From CAZCEC01 sp964497615 (GTDB lineage: Bacteria; Chloroflexota; Anaerolineae; Anaerolineales; UBA6663): DNA of 53,011 nucleotides. Shown one piece after another: positions 50,598-53,011 of the stretch (position 1 is its first letter; every line of letters starts with the position of its first letter). The notes beneath the pieces were generated by a model. That model saw nothing but the letters and a program-made list of their open reading frames with translations. It searched no databases and was not told the DNA's origin. The DNA lies in assembly GCA_964497615.1 (NCBI GenBank), contig CAZCEC010000043.1, forward strand, positions 1 through 53,011. Direction: 5' to 3'. Position numbers and translations under genes: made by a program.

Positions 50598-51389
50598 ATG
50601 AAGCTGGCAATCACCGGCAAGGGCGGCGTGGGCAAGACCACGCTCACGGCCCTGTTGGCCGACATCTATGCGGAACAGGGCAACACGGTGCTGGCGATTG
50701 ACGCCGACCCGTCGCCGTGCCTGGGCGCGGCGCTGGGCTTTGACCCGGACGCGCTGAGGGCCCTAACGCCCATCGCGGAGATGGAAGACCTGATCTACGA
50801 GCGCACCGGCGCGCAGCCGGGTACCACCGGCGGCTACTTCAAGCTCAACCCGCGCGTGGACGACATCCCCGACCGCTTTGCCCTGACCCGGAACGGCGTG
50901 CGGCTGCTGCAACTGGGCGCGGTGAAGATGGGCGGGTCTGGCTGCATCTGCCCGGAGAGCGTGCTGCTCAAGCAGTTGGTCACCCATATCCTCCTGCGGC
51001 GCAACGAGGTGGTGCTGCTGGATATGTACGCTGGGGTGGAGCACCTGGGCCGCGCCACGGTCTCGTCCGTGGATGCGCTGGTGGTGGTGGTGGAGCCGGG
51101 CCGGCGCAGTCTCGACACCGCCGCCCAGATCAAGTCCCTGGCCGGGGACATCGGCCTGACGCGCATGTTCCTGGTGGGCAACAAGGCGCAGAGCGACGCG
51201 GACCGCGCTTTTATCGAACAACACGCGGGCGGCCTGACGGTGCTCGGCCATCTGCCCTACACCCTGGAAGCGCAGGCCGCCGACCGGGCTGGGCAGGCCG
51301 CCTTCGACGCCGCGCCCGCCCTCGTCGCCGCCGCGCGCCCCATCGCGGCCGCTCTGGCGCAGTTGGCGGAGACGCGGCAGGCGGCGTGA
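50598..51389 (+). CDS. cooC: CooC-type ATPase (second copy)
   Basis: 263 residues. It starts MKLAITGKGGVGKTTLTALL with a deviant Walker A, and has AIDADPSPCLGAALG and the CxC pair in GSGCICPES. Then come VLLDMYAGVEHLGR and VVVVEPGRRS. It is closer to canonical CooC than the copy at 45018. It should insert nickel into CO dehydrogenase; the two copies may serve different nickel sites (C-cluster and A-cluster). The stop overlaps the start of the transporter gene (GTGA). Confidence 0.9.
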   Translation: MKLAITGKGGVGKTTLTALLADIYAEQGNTVLAIDADPSPCLGAALGFDPDALRALTPIAEMEDLIYERTGAQPGTTGGYFKLNPRVDDIPDRFALTRNGVRLLQLGAVKMGGSGCICPESVLLKQLVTHILLRRNEVVLLDMYAGVEHLGRATVSSVDALVVVVEPGRRSLDTAAQIKSLAGDIGLTRMFLVGNKAQSDADRAFIEQHAGGLTVLGHLPYTLEAQAADRAGQAAFDAAPALVAAARPIAAALAQLAETRQAA

Positions 51390-52633
51390 AGCCTCGCAGG
51401 TATTCCAGCCTCATAGCCATGCTGGCCATCTGCCTCGGCTTGCAGATGACCAGCTTCGTGATGATCATGCCCATCTTCGCGCGGCGGCTGGGCGACTTTG
51501 GCGCGGGCGTAGAGGCGCTGGGGCTGAGCACGCTGGCCTACGCCCTGGCAGCGACTGCCGCCGCGCCGTTCATGGGGGCGCTGGCGGACCGTATCGGCCG
51601 GCGGCCGGTGGTGCTGCTCTCGCTGGCGGCCTACGCCCTTGCATTCCTCGGCTACATGCTGGTCCAGTCGGCGGCGGCCTTCATCGTGGTGCGCGGGCTG
51701 GCCGGCGCGCTGACGGCCGGCCTCATCCCGGCGGTGATGGGCATGGTGGGCGACATCGCGCCGGAGGACCGGCGGGCGCAAGCCATCGGCATCGTGAACG
51801 GCGGCGCGTCGTTCGGGTGGATCGCCGGCCCCCTGCTCGGCGGCGCGCTGTACGACCGCTGGGGCTACGTCGTGCCATTTGGCCTGGCGGTGGCGGCGGC
51901 GCTCGCCACCCTGGCGTTCACGGCAGCGTTCATCCCGGAGACGCACACGCCCGCCTCAATACCCACACCTACGGAGACAGGCACCACACGCACAAATTGG
52001 GCGGCGCGGCTGGCCGAATTCCGCCGGCAGTGGGCGGGCTTGCTCGGCGTCTTCGCGGTCCTGGGGGCGATTACGTTCAGCGTCATGTTCGCTTGGGCCT
52101 TCATCGAGCCCCGCCTGATGTTCTACGCCTATGACGACCTGGGCTGGACCTCGTCACAACTGGGCCTGGCGATGAGCCTGTATGGCCTGACCGTCATGCT
52201 GGGCGAGTTGGGCCTGGGGCGGCTGAGCGACTGGTTTGGGCGCAAGCCGGTGCTCGTGCTGGGGCTGGCGCTATTCTCGGCGCAGTTCCTGGGATTGATC
52301 GCCAGCGATCAGTTCGGCTGGATCGCGGTAGGGTTCGCGGTGGCGGGGCTGGGCAACGCCTTCTTCGACCCGGCGCTGAACGCCCTGTTCCTGGACCTGG
52401 CGCCCGCCACGCACAAGGGCCGCGTGATGGGCCTCAAGAGCACCCTGTCCTCGGTGGGCAACATGACCGGCCCGGCGCTGGTTGTCGTGTTGACGCCCTA
52501 TCTGCGGGCGCAAGGCATCTTCTTGATCTCGCTATTGCTGGTTGCCTTCATCACTTTGCTGGCTGGGCTGGGGCTGCGTGCGGCGGGGGGCAGCCAGCGC
52601 GCCCGGCTCATTGAACGGGCCGGCGTGTCGTAA
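51386..52633 (+). CDS. Major facilitator superfamily transporter
   Basis: A 415-residue MFS protein with about twelve membrane segments. The motif-A-like GALADRIGRRPVVLLS follows segment 2, and its C-half equivalent RLSDWFGRKPVLVLG lies near residue 280. The central loop (about 185-205) is rich in Thr/Pro. It resembles drug/metabolite efflux permeases (DHA1-like). The substrate is unknown. The GTG start overlaps the second cooC, so it is co-expressed with a nickel-loading ATPase, though nothing shows that it carries metal. It is the last recognisable gene in the window. Confidence 0.88.
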   Translation: MKPRRYSSLIAMLAICLGLQMTSFVMIMPIFARRLGDFGAGVEALGLSTLAYALAATAAAPFMGALADRIGRRPVVLLSLAAYALAFLGYMLVQSAAAFIVVRGLAGALTAGLIPAVMGMVGDIAPEDRRAQAIGIVNGGASFGWIAGPLLGGALYDRWGYVVPFGLAVAAALATLAFTAAFIPETHTPASIPTPTETGTTRTNWAARLAEFRRQWAGLLGVFAVLGAITFSVMFAWAFIEPRLMFYAYDDLGWTSSQLGLAMSLYGLTVMLGELGLGRLSDWFGRKPVLVLGLALFSAQFLGLIASDQFGWIAVGFAVAGLGNAFFDPALNALFLDLAPATHKGRVMGLKSTLSSVGNMTGPALVVVLTPYLRAQGIFLISLLLVAFITLLAGLGLRAAGGSQRARLIERAGVS

Positions 52634-52690
52634 GCGGCACAGGCCATCGCGCCTGCAACCCCGTTCGAGTGACCCCGATCAATTTCCTCC

Positions 52691-52719
52691 TTGACTTTCT
52701 AGATCATGTGTTCTACAAT
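52691..52719 (+). promoter_or_regulatory. Strong sigma-70-like promoter
   Basis: TTGACT (52691-52696) and TACAAT (52714-52719) are separated by exactly 17 bases in a locally AT-rich stretch. This is the best promoter match in the window. An ATG starts seven bases after the -10. Confidence 0.65.
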
Positions 52720-52725
52720 CCTCCC

Positions 52726-52809
52726 ATGCCGCCCTCCGCGCCGCTCCCCTCGCCTTTGCCCAACAGCCTTCTCGCCCCACGTCATCGAGTGCCAATTTAC
52801 GTTATGTAA
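52726..52809 (+). CDS. Possible leaderless 27-residue ORF
   Basis: ATG 52726 stands where transcription from the promoter at 52691-52719 should begin, so the mRNA would be leaderless. The frame reads MPPSAPLPSPLPNSLL at the start and ends with VPIYVM and TAA at 52807. The Pro/Leu/Ser-rich composition is not typical of a folded protein. It could be a leader peptide for a gene beyond the window or a chance frame. Confidence 0.25.
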   Translation: MPPSAPLPSPLPNSLLAPRHRVPIYVM

Positions 52810-52818
52810 AATAGTGCC
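52788..52818. other. TTTAC-GTAAA palindrome within AGTGCC direct repeats
   Basis: TTTAC (52796-52800) and GTAAA (52806-52810) form a short inverted repeat around GTTAT. AGTGCC at 52788-52793 and 52813-52818 flanks it as a direct repeat. It could be an operator or a target-site footprint. Confidence 0.35.
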
Positions 52819-52896
52819 GGATATGCCGGATATGCCACCGATTTTTAGGGGGGGGTCCCCCAAACGGCGCGCCTGAAATCCACAGTCGGCCCTGCA

Positions 52897-53004
52897 CCCG
52901 GCGCCGCGCCCGTAGTAGCGAATTCATTCGCTCTGGCAACGCTGGCAACGCCCGGTGCCGCGCCCGTAGTAGCGAATTCATTCGCTCTGGCAACGCTGGC
53001 AATG
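52897..53004. repeat. Tandem 54-bp repeat at the right edge
   Basis: Two 54-bp units (52897-52950 and 52951-53004) differ at two positions. Each contains CGTAGTAGCGAATTCATTCG and a doubled TGGCAACGC-type 9-mer. The core matches the inverted pair at 24384-24447. The array probably continues beyond the window. With the 52634-52896 stretch it makes up the only gene-free region over 300 bases. Confidence 0.85.
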
Positions 53005-53011
53005 CCGACAA

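Noticed and set aside
52845..52862. G-run followed by C-run as a terminator
   Set aside because: The stem is only about five pairs after a long G run and is not followed by a T-run on either strand.
52802..53011. Open minus-strand frame through the 54-bp tandem repeat
   Set aside because: It is open only because 54 is a multiple of three; the translation is an 18-residue repeat with no start signal, more likely non-coding repeat.
52897..53011. Possible CRISPR array
   Set aside because: The two 54-bp units abut without spacers and no cas gene is present.

Overview
The window is a GC-rich bacterial chromosome scaffold with a ten-base N gap at 19181-19190, as expected of a metagenome-assembled genome. 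I recognise no rRNA, tRNA, CRISPR array, transposase or phage gene. The bacterial-type Wood-Ljungdahl carbonyl branch, the MetV-MetF fusion, the deazaflavin-type (Ddn-like) oxidoreductase and the many sugar-acid enzymes suggest an anaerobic member of the Chloroflexota. That assignment is inference from gene content only.

Region 1 (1-9.4 kb): the 3' part of an AceE-like/transketolase-like dehydrogenase, convergent with a DinB-like gene. A receiver-DUF3052 fusion follows, then a tight operon of 2-oxoacid dehydrogenase E1 alpha, E1 beta, E2, an SDR and a D-2-hydroxyacid dehydrogenase. No E3 is present. An aldo/keto reductase lies on the minus strand.

Region 2 (9.4-32.6 kb): a catabolic island for sugars, sugar acids and possibly acidic polysaccharides. 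A double amidohydrolase is followed by a long minus-strand operon (20215 to 11044). In transcription order this holds a D-2-hydroxyacid dehydrogenase, an SDR broken by the N gap, an IolE-like isomerase, topA, a heparinase II/III-like protein, a class III aminotransferase and RidA. Beyond it lie another D-2-hydroxyacid dehydrogenase, IolD, an MtaA-like methyltransferase, two HpcH/HpaI aldolases, a fourth D-2-hydroxyacid dehydrogenase, an epimerase, an enolase-superfamily dehydratase, a mutarotase-like protein and a clan GH-D-like glycosidase. Together they could take oligosaccharides to aldonic and 2-keto acids, cleave these to pyruvate, and feed pyruvate to the dehydrogenase complexes.

Region 3 (32.7-52.6 kb, all plus strand): a Wood-Ljungdahl cluster. 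The order is DUF166, CO dehydrogenase (cooS/acsA), acetyl-CoA synthase (acsB), four coupled accessory genes (HhH/DUF4332, HExxH membrane protein, CBS domain, Ddn-like), acsD, acsC, a mini iron-sulfur protein, a RACo-type corrinoid activator, cooC, acsE, a MetV-MetF fusion, a metallophosphoesterase, an ornithine cyclodeaminase-like protein, a truncated HdrC-like protein, a second cooC and an MFS transporter. The methyl group made by MetVF passes via AcsE to the AcsCD corrinoid protein and is joined to CO and CoA by CooS/AcsB.

Intergenic DNA is rich in repeats: a paired AGACCTGCCAGGTTT inverted repeat on both sides of acsE, a GTAGTAGCGAA family, a long perfect palindrome between convergent genes, heptamer and octamer minisatellites, and a tandem 54-bp repeat at the right edge. 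Three divergent gene pairs have -10 elements that overlap on opposite strands. The last 378 bases (52634-53011) hold a good promoter, a possible leaderless 27-codon ORF, a small palindrome and the tandem repeat, but no convincing gene.
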